NCBI GenBank assembly: GCA_965214435.1
Contig: OZ243960.1
Span: 1,426,001-1,490,000 of the forward strand
Direction: 5' to 3'
Length of the DNA: 64,000 nucleotides
From: Rubrobacter_A sp965214435
Lineage (GTDB): Bacteria; Actinomycetota; Rubrobacteria; Rubrobacterales; Rubrobacteraceae
This document shows, in pieces, positions 42,506 through 51,034 of the stretch (its first letter is position 1; every line of letters begins with the position of its first letter). A model generated the notes under the pieces. The model saw only the letters and a program-made list of their open reading frames with translations. It did not search any database and was not told the origin of the DNA. The translations under genes and the position numbers were made by a program.

Positions 42506-42513
42506 CTAAAGCG

Positions 42514-42545
42514 AGTATAGACTCTCCCCTACACTGGAGGGTCAA
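42514..42545 (-). promoter_or_regulatory. MerR-type promoter with 20-bp spacer, leaderless
   Basis: On the minus strand TTGACC (42540-42545), a 20-bp spacer with an imperfect dyad (CCCTCC and GGGGAG arms), and TATACT (42514-42519). Long spacers of 19-20 bp are the mark of MerR-activated promoters. The merR ATG at 42505 is 8 nt after the -10 box, so the mRNA is nearly leaderless. Confidence 0.65.
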
Positions 42546-42613
42546 GGGGCTAGAGCCAGATTTCCTGAAATAATGCGCCACGTTAGCGAACTGGCGGAAC
42601 GGCGGCTGCCGGA

Positions 42614-43276
42614 TCAACCGTAGATCAGGACCTCCAAAGTGCGCGGACCGTGCACGCCCTCGACCCGCTCCAGCTCGATGTCCGAGGTCGCCGACGGGCC
42701 GGAGATAAAAGTTACCGCCCGGCCTTCGTTTCTTACGGAGCTTTCGAGCCGGGCTATAGCTTCCGGGACGAGGCCCACGACCTGATCCTCGCGCACCACA
42801 CACAGGTGGTAGTCCGGCAGCAGCGTCAGCGCCCGCCGGCCCTGTCCCTCCCCGGCGTCGAGCACGATGGTACCGGTCTGGGATATGCCCAGAGCGCAGC
42901 CGGTCAGGACACCGTCGCTCCGGTCCAACTCATCGTTCGTCAGCCGGTGCCCATTCTCGCCGTCGCGGAGCACCTCCACCCCGTCCGGTATCCACTCTCC
43001 GGGCACCCCGGACGGCGGCAAAACCAGCCGCTCCACGCCGCGTTCGCTCAGGGCGCGCTCTATGGCCTGCGGTAGATCATCTTCTCCTATCCGGTGTACG
43101 GCGGCCTCGTACTCGGCCACCCGCTCGGCAAAGCGGTCGAGGATTTCATCCCGCGGGGCGTCGTCCTCCCGGCGGTAGCCGCGCTCTACAGGCACGTCCT
43201 CCGGGCTCTCCGCGACAGGCACGTCCTTTGTCGCCCGGCGGATACGGGAAAGTATCTCCGCCCGAGCCTCACTCAT
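42614..43276 (-). CDS. lutC: Lactate utilization protein C (LUD domain)
   Basis: A 220-aa LUD-domain protein of the LutC/YkgG type: HRLTNDELDRSDGVLTGCAL and AISQTGTIVLDAGEGQGRRAL are the conserved blocks. It works with LutA and LutB in the oxidation of L-lactate to pyruvate. Its ATG overlaps the lutB stop by 4 bp. Confidence 0.9.
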   Translation of the reverse strand: MSEARAEILSRIRRATKDVPVAESPEDVPVERGYRREDDAPRDEILDRFAERVAEYEAAVHRIGEDDLPQAIERALSERGVERLVLPPSGVPGEWIPDGVEVLRDGENGHRLTNDELDRSDGVLTGCALGISQTGTIVLDAGEGQGRRALTLLPDYHLCVVREDQVVGLVPEAIARLESSVRNEGRAVTFISGPSATSDIELERVEGVHGPRTLEVLIYG

Positions 43277-44784
43277 GTGCCGGCACCATTCTTAGATGCA
43301 TCAGAAGAGCCGTTCTCTGAAAGCTCGTTATCCCGCTCTTTCCACCACTGGCGGAAGGTCTGCTCCGGGACGGGCTTTACGTCGCGGGTGGCGGTCCAGC
43401 CGGCGAGCCTGCCCGGTAGGCGGTGGATGGTACCGCTGCGGGCCAGCGGCCACTGGCCGATGCGGGCCAGCCGCTGGGCGCCCTCGTAGAGCCGTCTGTC
43501 CGAGAAGGTCTTCGCCATCGCCTGCATCGCGACGTTCTCCGGGTCCAGCTTACCCCGGATACCATCTTCGTCTTGGTGATGCCGGACGACCTTGCCGCGC
43601 AGGTGGATCAGGATCTGCGGTATGTTAATTTTCACCGGGCACACGTCATAACACGCCCCGCACAACGACGAGGCGTAGGGCAGAGAGTCCGACCCCTTCT
43701 CCCCGATACCGACGAGCTGCGGCGTCAAAATAGCCCCGATAGGCCCCGGATAAACCGAGTTGTAGGCGTGGCCGCCGGTCCGCTCGTAGACCGGGCACGA
43801 ATTCAAACACGCCGAACACCGGATGCAGTTCAAAGCCTGCCGCCCGAGCTCGTCAGCTAATACTTCGGTGCGGCCATTGTCCATCAAGACCAGGTGGAAC
43901 TCCTCCGGACCGTCGCCGGACTCGTTGGACGTTCCGGTCCAGAACGAGGTGTAGGGGTTCATCCGCTCGGCGGTCGAGGAGCGGGGGAGGGTCTGCATAA
44001 AGACCTCAAAGTCCTGCCAGCGTGGGATCACCTTCTCTATCCCCATCAGTGTGACGAGGACCGGCGGCAGCGTGGTACACATCCGGCCGTTGCCCTCGCT
44101 CTCGACGACGCACACCGTCCCGGTCTCGGCGACGGCGAAGTTCGCCCCGGAGATACCGACCTTCGCCCCGAGGAACTTCTCCCGCAGGTATTGCCGGGCG
44201 GCTTCGGTGAGCGCCTGCGGCTCATCAGAGAGGTCGTCGAGGTTTAGTTTGTCCATGAAGAGAGCCCGGATCTCCGCCCGGTTTTTGTGGATCGCCGGTA
44301 CCAGGATGTGCGACGAAGTCTCCCCGGCCAATTGGATTATTAGCTCCGCGAGGTCCGTCTCGAAGGCGTCTATGCCCTCCCCTTCGAGGTGCTCGTTTAG
44401 CTTGGTCTCGTCGGTGGCTATAGACTTTACCTTGACGACCTCCCGCGCACCGTGGCTCTTCGCGATATCCGTAATGATGTTGTTCGCCTCGTCGGCGTCC
44501 CGCGCCCAGTGGACCTTGCCGCCGGCTTTCTCCACCGACTTCTCAAGCTGCACGAGGTAGTCGTCCAGGTGGCGCATGGAGCGTTCTTTTAAGGCGCGGC
44601 CCGCTTCCCGAAGCTCTTCCCAGTCGGGTAGCTCTTCCACGGCGGCGGCCCGCTTCTCGCGGATGGTCTTTGTGGCCTTGCCGAGGTTGCGCCTTAGCTG
44701 GTGGTCTTCCAGGGACTCTTTGGCCGAAACCTCGAACGGCGGCGTGTAACCTTTGGCAAAAGCGTCGGTGCGGGTGTCGGTCAC
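43273..44784 (-). CDS. lutB: Lactate utilization iron-sulfur protein B
   Basis: A 503-aa protein with an N-terminal LUD domain (AVAETGTVCVVESEGNGRM) and two C-terminal [4Fe-4S] motifs: CIRCSACLNSCPVYE (about residues 310-324) and CGACYDVCPVKI, as in ferredoxin-type subunits. Membrane association is not evident. Middle gene of lutABC. Confidence 0.93.
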   Translation of the reverse strand: MTDTRTDAFAKGYTPPFEVSAKESLEDHQLRRNLGKATKTIREKRAAAVEELPDWEELREAGRALKERSMRHLDDYLVQLEKSVEKAGGKVHWARDADEANNIITDIAKSHGAREVVKVKSIATDETKLNEHLEGEGIDAFETDLAELIIQLAGETSSHILVPAIHKNRAEIRALFMDKLNLDDLSDEPQALTEAARQYLREKFLGAKVGISGANFAVAETGTVCVVESEGNGRMCTTLPPVLVTLMGIEKVIPRWQDFEVFMQTLPRSSTAERMNPYTSFWTGTSNESGDGPEEFHLVLMDNGRTEVLADELGRQALNCIRCSACLNSCPVYERTGGHAYNSVYPGPIGAILTPQLVGIGEKGSDSLPYASSLCGACYDVCPVKINIPQILIHLRGKVVRHHQDEDGIRGKLDPENVAMQAMAKTFSDRRLYEGAQRLARIGQWPLARSGTIHRLPGRLAGWTATRDVKPVPEQTFRQWWKERDNELSENGSSDASKNGAGT

Positions 44785-44809
44785 GGGATGTTCCCTTCTA
44801 ACGTTTGTC

Positions 44810-45541
44810 TTAACGCTCGGTGGAAGCCAGTATCTCCGCCAGATGTACGGGTGCGACGCCGGCCATCGCCCGCTGGAGGCCGCCGCCGATGTGCATGAGG
44901 CACGAGTTGTCCCCGGCGGCGACGACCTCGGCCCCGGTCTCGCCGATGTGGCGCATCTTGTCCGAGAGCATCGCGGTCGAGGTGTCGGCGTTTTTTACCG
45001 CGAACGTCCCGCCGAAACCGCAGCACTCCTGGGCCTCCGGCAGTTCCACGAGGTCTATACCGCGCACGGAGCGCAGCAACTCCAGAGGCGCGTCGCCGAC
45101 CCGGATCATGCGCAGAGAGTGGCACGTCGGGTGGTACGTTACTCGGTGCGGGTAGTAAGCCCCGACATCCGTGACCCCGAGCTCTTTTACCAAAAACTCC
45201 GAAAGCTCAAAGACCCGCGGCGCTAGCTCTTCGACCTGCTCTGCAAGCATCCGGTCCCCGGCCAACTGCGCGGCTTTCGGATATAGCTCGCGGACCATGC
45301 CGACGCACGAGCCGGACGGGGCGACCACCGCATCGTAGGATGAGAATACTTCCACAAAGCGCCGCACCAGCGGAAGTGCCTCGCGCTGATAACCGGTGTT
45401 GTAGTGCATCTGGCCGCAGCAGGTCTGCTCTTCGGGGAACTCGACGTTTATACCGAGCTTCTGGAGAACCTGGACGGTGGCTATCCCCGTCTCCGGGAAT
45501 AGCGTGTCGTTAAAACACGTTATAAACAGTGCTACCCGCAA
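44810..45541 (-). CDS. lutA: Lactate utilization protein A (CCG-type Fe-S oxidoreductase)
   Basis: A 243-aa protein with the two CCG signatures of the LutA/GlpC group: QTCCGQMHYN (about residue 40) and QECCGFGGTF (about 180). Each binds a Fe-S cluster or quinone-linked site. The start is TTG at 45541. First gene of lutABC; the operon promoter region of 67 bases holds no operator that I could recognise. Confidence 0.93.
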   Translation of the reverse strand: MRVALFITCFNDTLFPETGIATVQVLQKLGINVEFPEEQTCCGQMHYNTGYQREALPLVRRFVEVFSSYDAVVAPSGSCVGMVRELYPKAAQLAGDRMLAEQVEELAPRVFELSEFLVKELGVTDVGAYYPHRVTYHPTCHSLRMIRVGDAPLELLRSVRGIDLVELPEAQECCGFGGTFAVKNADTSTAMLSDKMRHIGETGAEVVAAGDNSCLMHIGGGLQRAMAGVAPVHLAEILASTER

Positions 45542-45608
45542 AGCGTCCCTTCTCTCTACCTGCCGGTATCATATCTTATCCGGCGGCCCCGGTTACCAAC
45601 TGCCCAGG

Positions 45609-46049
45609 TTATCCGGGGCCTCCGAGGACAAACCACACGCCGGTCGAGTCTCTGCCGGCGGTGTTCTCCAGGACGCCCCAGCGGGTCGCGACCTGGTCCA
45701 CGAGGTATAGCCCCCAGCCGGAGGTCTGTTCCGGGTTCGGCCGGACCGGGCGGGCATCGAAGTCTTTTCCCGGGTTGCTGACCACCGCGTAGATAACGCC
45801 GTCCGAGACCTGTACGGAAAGCTGGATCCAACTGTCCTCCCCGAGACCCGCGTGCCGGACGCTGTTGGTCACGAGCTCGCTTACCAGCAGCCGCAAGTCT
45901 TCGAGGTCCCCGGCTCCCACGGCACCCTCCAGGGTCCCGAGGTGCCGGTAAGCTATCCCAACCGCCTCGACGGATGGCGGGAGAGTGCATGATAAGGATT
46001 TTGAGCGTTTTGTATCCACGTCTTTGATTTTGTAGATCCAGTTTCCCAT
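45609..46049 (-). CDS. RsbW-type anti-sigma factor kinase (HATPase)
   Basis: A 146-aa GHKL ATPase domain: N box ELVTNSVRHAG and G box SGWGLYLVDQVATRWG. Such proteins bind either a sigma factor or phosphorylate a STAS antagonist. The neighbouring STAS and PP2C genes make a full partner-switching module, but no sigma-factor gene is adjacent. Confidence 0.88.
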   Translation of the reverse strand: MGNWIYKIKDVDTKRSKSLSCTLPPSVEAVGIAYRHLGTLEGAVGAGDLEDLRLLVSELVTNSVRHAGLGEDSWIQLSVQVSDGVIYAVVSNPGKDFDARPVRPNPEQTSGWGLYLVDQVATRWGVLENTAGRDSTGVWFVLGGPG

Positions 46050-46117
46050 CCGCTGTAGTCGATATTACCGGAACAAGAGGTTAGTATTTCTTATAGGTGA
46101 GGTCCGGTGGAGGCCGT

Positions 46118-46456
46118 TCAGCCGCCATCCGGGAGAGGCATCTCCTCTATAAAGTCCAGGCGCTGGTCTAAAAGCGTCTTGCGGAACACGCTCTGGACGG
46201 CTTCCGGGCCGGGGACTATCACGAGCCGGCGTCCCTCGCGGCGGGCTCCGGCGTCGGCGACGACCATGAGCCGGAGCCCGCTGGAGTCTATAAACCGCAG
46301 CTTTCGGAGGTCGAGGGCTATGACCGGCGGCTTTTTCTCCTCCAGCCGAACGAGTTCACGGGTGAGGGTCCCGGCGGTCTCCAGGTTAAGCTCCCCGGAG
46401 AGGGCGACGGAGCACAGGCCGTCGTTCTCCGTGGTTTCGAGGTGGAGCGCGGTCAC
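46118..46456 (-). CDS. STAS anti-sigma factor antagonist (RsbV type)
   Basis: A 112-aa STAS domain. The phosphorylatable Ser is seen in RFIDSSGLRLMVV, with the usual LDLRKLRFID beta strand before it. It would capture the HATPase when not phosphorylated. GTG start, 16 bases after the phosphatase gene. Confidence 0.9.
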   Translation of the reverse strand: MTALHLETTENDGLCSVALSGELNLETAGTLTRELVRLEEKKPPVIALDLRKLRFIDSSGLRLMVVADAGARREGRRLVIVPGPEAVQSVFRKTLLDQRLDFIEEMPLPDGG

Positions 46457-46472
46457 TGGTTTGTCCGGCGGA

Positions 46473-47969
46473 TCAAGCCGTATCCACCCGCAAAGCGAGT
46501 AGCGCCAGGTCGTCGCGGAGAAGCCCTTCTCCGTAGGCCCGGACGCGGCGTTCGATCTCCTCTACGGTAGACCGTGCGTCGAGCCCCCGGCACCCCGAGA
46601 GCAACTCCGCCAGCCGTTCTTCGCCGAAAAGCTCTCCGCCGGAGTCGCGGGCTTCCGTCGCGCCGTCGGTGTAGAAGACGATGGTGTCTCCTGGGCGGAG
46701 GTCCACGCGCTGGTCTGAAAGCTGCGGCTCCGGAAAGACGCCCAGCAGCAGGCCGGGCTCGCCCGCGGTCTCGACGGACCCGTCCGCGCGCAACACGAGC
46801 GGCAGCGGGTGTCCGCCGCAGCAGACATCGAGCCGGGCGCCGTCCCGGACCGGCTCTAGCAGGGCGTAGGCGATGGTGCAGAAGCGGCTGTCGGAGCGCT
46901 GGCGCAGGATCGCCTCGTTGAGCGTCTCCAGGATGTCGGACGGCTTGTGCTGGCTCATCGCCGCGGTCCGCACGGTATAGCGGGCGAGCGCCGTAAGCTC
47001 CGCGGCCTCGGGTCCCTTGCCGCAAACGTCGCCCATTACCAGCGCCCAGCCGAGCACGGCCGTGTTAAAGACGTCGTAGAAGTCCCCGCCGACCTCGTTG
47101 CCCTCGCCCGCGGGCCGGTAGGTGGCCGCCACCTCGTAGCCTGGTATCCGCGGCAGTCGGGGCGGCAGGAGGCTCTGCTGCAGGATACGGGCCGTGTAAC
47201 TCTTCTCCTTGTAGAGTCGGGCGTGCTCTATGGCGACCGCCGCCCGGCGGCCGAGGTCCTCTACAAGTGCCAGGTCCTCATCTTCGTAGAAGTCTGGCGT
47301 GGAAGAGACCAGCGTTATGGCGCCGAGCGTCCGGTCGCGGGTCTTGAGCGGTACGGATAGGCACGACCGCGGCTCTAGCGCCACGAGGACTTCCAGGGCT
47401 TCGGGGTTATCGGCTATGCTCTCCAGAGTACCGCCGTCTATGTCCGGGATCCACTCCGGCCGGCCGGTCCGCAGAACTTTCGCGGTGCCGTGCGGGGAGC
47501 CTTGAGACAGCGGGTAGCGGTCCCGCATGCGGCGGGCGAGTTCCCTGGATTCGGGGCTCGTACTCGCGTGGGCCACCGCCACCCGGTTCGCCGTTTTCTC
47601 GTCAGCGAGCAGGTCCACGAAACACCAGTCGGCCATCTTAGGCACCGCCAGCCGCGCCACGCTCTCTAAAGTAGTCTCGTAGTCGAGCGACTCCGCGAGC
47701 CGCCGGCTGGCCTCGGCCAGAAACGATAGCCGCTCCCGCGCCTTCTCGGCCCCGGCGCGGGCCTCCCGCTCCCGGACCAGAGCCTCCTCCCGGGCCGCGG
47801 CCAGCCGCTGGCGCTCGATCCTGGAAGCCCGCATCGCCGCGGAGAACGACCGGCTCGCGGAGACAAACCGCTCGTACTGCGCCTGCCGCGCCTCCTCGCG
47901 CCTGCTACGCTTGTCCTCCCCCGGTTCGCCGCCGTTCAGGTGTCCATTGTCCGTGCCCGGACGTCCCAC
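46473..47969 (-). CDS. GAF-PP2C (SpoIIE/RsbU-type) phosphatase
   Basis: A 498-aa protein: N-terminal charged coil (residues 15-85), a GAF domain (about 90-250, CLSVPLKTRDRTLGAITLVS) and a PP2C phosphatase (about 265-495) with GNEVGGDFYDVF, MGDVCGKGPEAAELTALAR and FYTDGATEARD, which carry the metal Asp. It dephosphorylates the STAS antagonist in response to a GAF-bound signal. Confidence 0.92.
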   Translation of the reverse strand: MGRPGTDNGHLNGGEPGEDKRSRREEARQAQYERFVSASRSFSAAMRASRIERQRLAAAREEALVREREARAGAEKARERLSFLAEASRRLAESLDYETTLESVARLAVPKMADWCFVDLLADEKTANRVAVAHASTSPESRELARRMRDRYPLSQGSPHGTAKVLRTGRPEWIPDIDGGTLESIADNPEALEVLVALEPRSCLSVPLKTRDRTLGAITLVSSTPDFYEDEDLALVEDLGRRAAVAIEHARLYKEKSYTARILQQSLLPPRLPRIPGYEVAATYRPAGEGNEVGGDFYDVFNTAVLGWALVMGDVCGKGPEAAELTALARYTVRTAAMSQHKPSDILETLNEAILRQRSDSRFCTIAYALLEPVRDGARLDVCCGGHPLPLVLRADGSVETAGEPGLLLGVFPEPQLSDQRVDLRPGDTIVFYTDGATEARDSGGELFGEERLAELLSGCRGLDARSTVEEIERRVRAYGEGLLRDDLALLALRVDTA

Positions 47970-48007
47970 GCGCCTACCCTACCTCTCCGCCACCGGGTTC
48001 AAAGCCA

Positions 48008-50686
48008 TTACTCTTCCGGCTTTCTGAAAGCCTGGATCACGACGCCCTCCACCCGGCCGGCCGCGTCCAGCAGCGGCCCGCCGTAGAGGTCGAAGACCGC
48101 GCCTGTGGAGTCCAACTCGATAGACGGGGCGGCGGCCGTGTATGGTTCTTCAGCGGCGTACACCCGGTCGAGCATCTCCCGGAAACCTTCCCCGGTGCCG
48201 GAGAGCACCTCCCCGACGGGCCGGTCCACCAACTCATCCGCCGGCCGGCCCATGACCCGCTCAAAGCTCTCGTTAACGAACTCGACGGTGCGCTCCGGTC
48301 CCCGCAAGACCAGCGTCGGGACCGGGGCCTGCATGAAAGCGTCGTCGAGCCGGCGGCGGGCTTTCTCGCTCTCCCGGTGTTGCTCCTCGGAGGAGTCGGC
48401 CAGGTCGTGCAACTCCTGCGTGCGGGCGTGCAGATCCTCGTTGGTGGTGTTTAGCTCCTCGATGGTCGATTGCAGCTCCTCGTTCAAGGTCTCCAGCTCC
48501 TCGTTCGTGGCCTGCAACTCCTCGTTCAAGGTCTCGACTTCTTCGGTTGCGGCCTGGGCTTCCTCGCTGGAGACCATGTATTCCTCGTTCGTGGCCTGTA
48601 GCTCCTCGTTAATGCTGGTTAGCTCCTGGTTGGCCTCGGTGAGTTGCCGGTTTGCATCCACCAGCCGCCGGTTCTGGACTTCCTGGGCCTTCTGAGCCTC
48701 CTGCTTCTCGCGCCGAACACGTTCCAGTTCGGCGCTGGCGGCTTCCAACTGCTCCTCAAGTCCGTTGCGCTCCCGCACCAGGTCACTGATGTCGCTGATG
48801 GAGATCATCACCGACTCTATCCGGTTTGTTCCGTTCCCTTCCCTGTAAGGGTAACAGGTTATCTTGAGGTAGTAAGGTGCGCCGGTCGTCACGTCCTCGA
48901 TGGCGAACCCCGACACCTCGGCGGACCGGCCCTCGCGGAAGGCGGTGTCTATGGCCGAGCGGAGTTCCGTGTAGTGGGCCCCTCGGACCAGGTGCAGGAG
49001 GTCCTCGCCGACCGCCGGGTCGCCGATAGAGAGCAGGCGGCGGGCGGCGGCGTTTATCGAGCGGATGTCGTAGCGCCGGTCCACGGTCACCATCCCGACC
49101 GGCAGGCGCAGCAGGATCTCCTCCCGCGCGCTGCGGTTTTCGTGGGCGTCCCGGTGCCGCTGCGCCTCCTGGCGGGCGTCGGAGCCCGAGGGGGAGTTCC
49201 CGGAGGAGGGCGGGCGCATCTCGTAGTCCCCGCCGCCCGGCACCGGCGTCGGGTCCGACGAGCTGACGGGCGGTATGAGAAAACGCTCCCCGTAGCGCCG
49301 GTAGACCTTGAACTCCTTGTTGTCCAGCGCGAAGTACTCGCCCAGGGGAGCCGTCGTCTCCGACTTGCCCAGGAGCAGGTAGCCGCCGTCTTTCAGGGAG
49401 TAGGCAAAAAGTTGCAGCGTGCGCCTTTGTAGCTCGGGTGTAAAGTAGATCAGGACGTTCCGGCAGAGGACGAGGTCCACCCGAGGAAACGGCGCCCGGC
49501 GGGCCAGGTCGTGCTGGCCGAAGACGATCATGCTCCGCACCGGCTTGCGTACCTGGTAGTGGCCGTCCTCCCGGGTAAAGTAGCGGTCCAGCAACTCCTC
49601 GGGCAGCGTAGCCACCGAAGCCGCCGGATAAACCCCCCGGCGGGCGAACTCGACGGCCTTCTCGTCCAGGTCCGTGGCGAAGATGCGAACATTGAAGTGG
49701 TCCGCATCGTTGCCCAAAGCCTCGGAGACCAGGATGGCTAGAGAGTATGCTTCCTCACCGGTGGCGCAGCCCGCCGACCAGATGCGCAGCCGCTCCCCGC
49801 TCTCCCGAGACCGGGCGACAAGGCCCGGTATAAGCTCGTTGCGGAGAAACTCGAACAACTCCGGGTCCCGGAAAAACTCGGTGACTTTGATGAGAAAGGC
49901 GTTGACGAGCGCCTGGTACTCCTCGGGGTTCTCCTCCAGGTACCGGATGTAGCCGTCGAGGCTCCCGGAGTTCGTGGCGACTATGCGGCGCTGCAGCCGG
50001 CGCATAATGGTCGGCGTCTTGTAGCTGCGGAAGTCGATGCCGTTGTTGGACCGGACTTCTTGCAAGAAGTCTTCGAGCTTCTTTTTGTCGTCCTGCTCGG
50101 TAGGGACCTGGAGGTCCGACAAGAGGTCGCGGAGCACGGCTCCGATGTTCTCCAGCTCGGACACGATGTCTACCGTGTTCGGGGCGAGCGACCGGGGCAT
50201 GCCGGGATGGGCGGCGGTCTGCGGGTTCTGGATCACCACGGTGCCGCCGGCTTTTTTGACGGAGCGGGCCCCGTCACTGCCGTCGGAGCCGGTGCCGGTC
50301 AGGACGACCGCTATGAGCCGGTCGCCGTAGTACCCGGCGGCCCGCTCCAGCAGCAGGTCCACGGAGGGCTTCGGCCGGCCGACGCTGTCCTCCCGCAGCC
50401 AAATGTCGGAGTCGGTGATGTCCACGTGCCGGTCGGACGGGATCACGAACACCGTCCCCGGCTCCAGCGGCAGAGAATTATGCTCCAGAAGCGTGCGCAC
50501 CGGCAAGAGACTCTGGCGAGAGAGGATATTCTCCAGGTGACTGGCTTCTTGGGGGTTCAAGTGCTGGGCGATCACGATGGGCGCGGGAAAGTCGTCCGGC
50601 AGCGTCGAGAGCAGCGTCGAGGTCGCCTCTATACCGCCCGCAGAGGCCCCGATCACGACCAGATGCGAGAAAGACCGGTCTTCCAC
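48008..50686 (-). CDS. CheB-CheR-PAS fusion protein
   Basis: An 892-aa fusion. CheB methylesterase domain with Ser15 (GASAGGIEA), His42 (IAQHLNPQE) and Asp135 (TGTGSDGSD); CheR methyltransferase (about 215-475) with AGCATGEEAYSLAILVSEAL; a PAS domain (about 530-650); a long coil (about 650-770) with repeated EELQATNEE-like heptads; and a second PAS at the end. No CheY, CheA or receptor gene is near. The usual partner in such hybrids is a histidine kinase, absent here, so the role is signalling of unknown kind. Confidence 0.9.
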   Translation of the reverse strand: MEDRSFSHLVVIGASAGGIEATSTLLSTLPDDFPAPIVIAQHLNPQEASHLENILSRQSLLPVRTLLEHNSLPLEPGTVFVIPSDRHVDITDSDIWLREDSVGRPKPSVDLLLERAAGYYGDRLIAVVLTGTGSDGSDGARSVKKAGGTVVIQNPQTAAHPGMPRSLAPNTVDIVSELENIGAVLRDLLSDLQVPTEQDDKKKLEDFLQEVRSNNGIDFRSYKTPTIMRRLQRRIVATNSGSLDGYIRYLEENPEEYQALVNAFLIKVTEFFRDPELFEFLRNELIPGLVARSRESGERLRIWSAGCATGEEAYSLAILVSEALGNDADHFNVRIFATDLDEKAVEFARRGVYPAASVATLPEELLDRYFTREDGHYQVRKPVRSMIVFGQHDLARRAPFPRVDLVLCRNVLIYFTPELQRRTLQLFAYSLKDGGYLLLGKSETTAPLGEYFALDNKEFKVYRRYGERFLIPPVSSSDPTPVPGGGDYEMRPPSSGNSPSGSDARQEAQRHRDAHENRSAREEILLRLPVGMVTVDRRYDIRSINAAARRLLSIGDPAVGEDLLHLVRGAHYTELRSAIDTAFREGRSAEVSGFAIEDVTTGAPYYLKITCYPYREGNGTNRIESVMISISDISDLVRERNGLEEQLEAASAELERVRREKQEAQKAQEVQNRRLVDANRQLTEANQELTSINEELQATNEEYMVSSEEAQAATEEVETLNEELQATNEELETLNEELQSTIEELNTTNEDLHARTQELHDLADSSEEQHRESEKARRRLDDAFMQAPVPTLVLRGPERTVEFVNESFERVMGRPADELVDRPVGEVLSGTGEGFREMLDRVYAAEEPYTAAAPSIELDSTGAVFDLYGGPLLDAAGRVEGVVIQAFRKPEE

Positions 50687-50788
50687 TACAGTAACTCCTC
50701 TATTAACGAATCCTCAGTTTGCGGATGTCTACGGTCCTTTCCGACGACGTGATTTCAAGCAAACTATGCAAATACAGACGGGCACCCC

Positions 50789-50890
50789 TCAAGCGCCTCT
50801 TATCTTCAAGCGCCTCTTATCTTCAAGCGCCTCTTATCTTCAAGCGCCTCTTATCTTCAAGCGCCTCTTATCTTCAAGCGCCTCTTATCT
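50789..50890. repeat. Six perfect 17-bp tandem repeats
   Basis: The unit TCAAGCGCCTCTTATCT occurs six times without change from 50789 to 50890. It lies in the 348-base gap between the divergent CheB-CheR and CheB genes, 100-250 bases before each start. The unit has no dyad and is not a multiple of 3. Beyond this repeat the gap shows a TATAAA-like stretch but nothing else I can name. Confidence 0.95.
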
Positions 50891-51034
50891 TTATTGTAAA
50901 GGCGGTGGTGGGCAGCGGCAACGCGGCGGCTGGTAATCGTGTATAAAGGGTTGCAACCGGCGCGGCCGGGGACGGGCGGAGGAGACGGGCCGCCGGGAAT
51001 CTACCTCCATTTTCGGGAGCGCGGGAGCGATGTT

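Noticed and set aside
50789..50890. 17-bp repeats as a CRISPR array
   Set aside because: The copies are directly joined with no spacers, and no cas gene is near.
50577..50936. Open frames through the 17-bp repeats as a repeat protein
   Set aside because: They arise because the unit has no stop in some frames; no ribosome site or sensible start, and overlap with the CheB-CheR gene.
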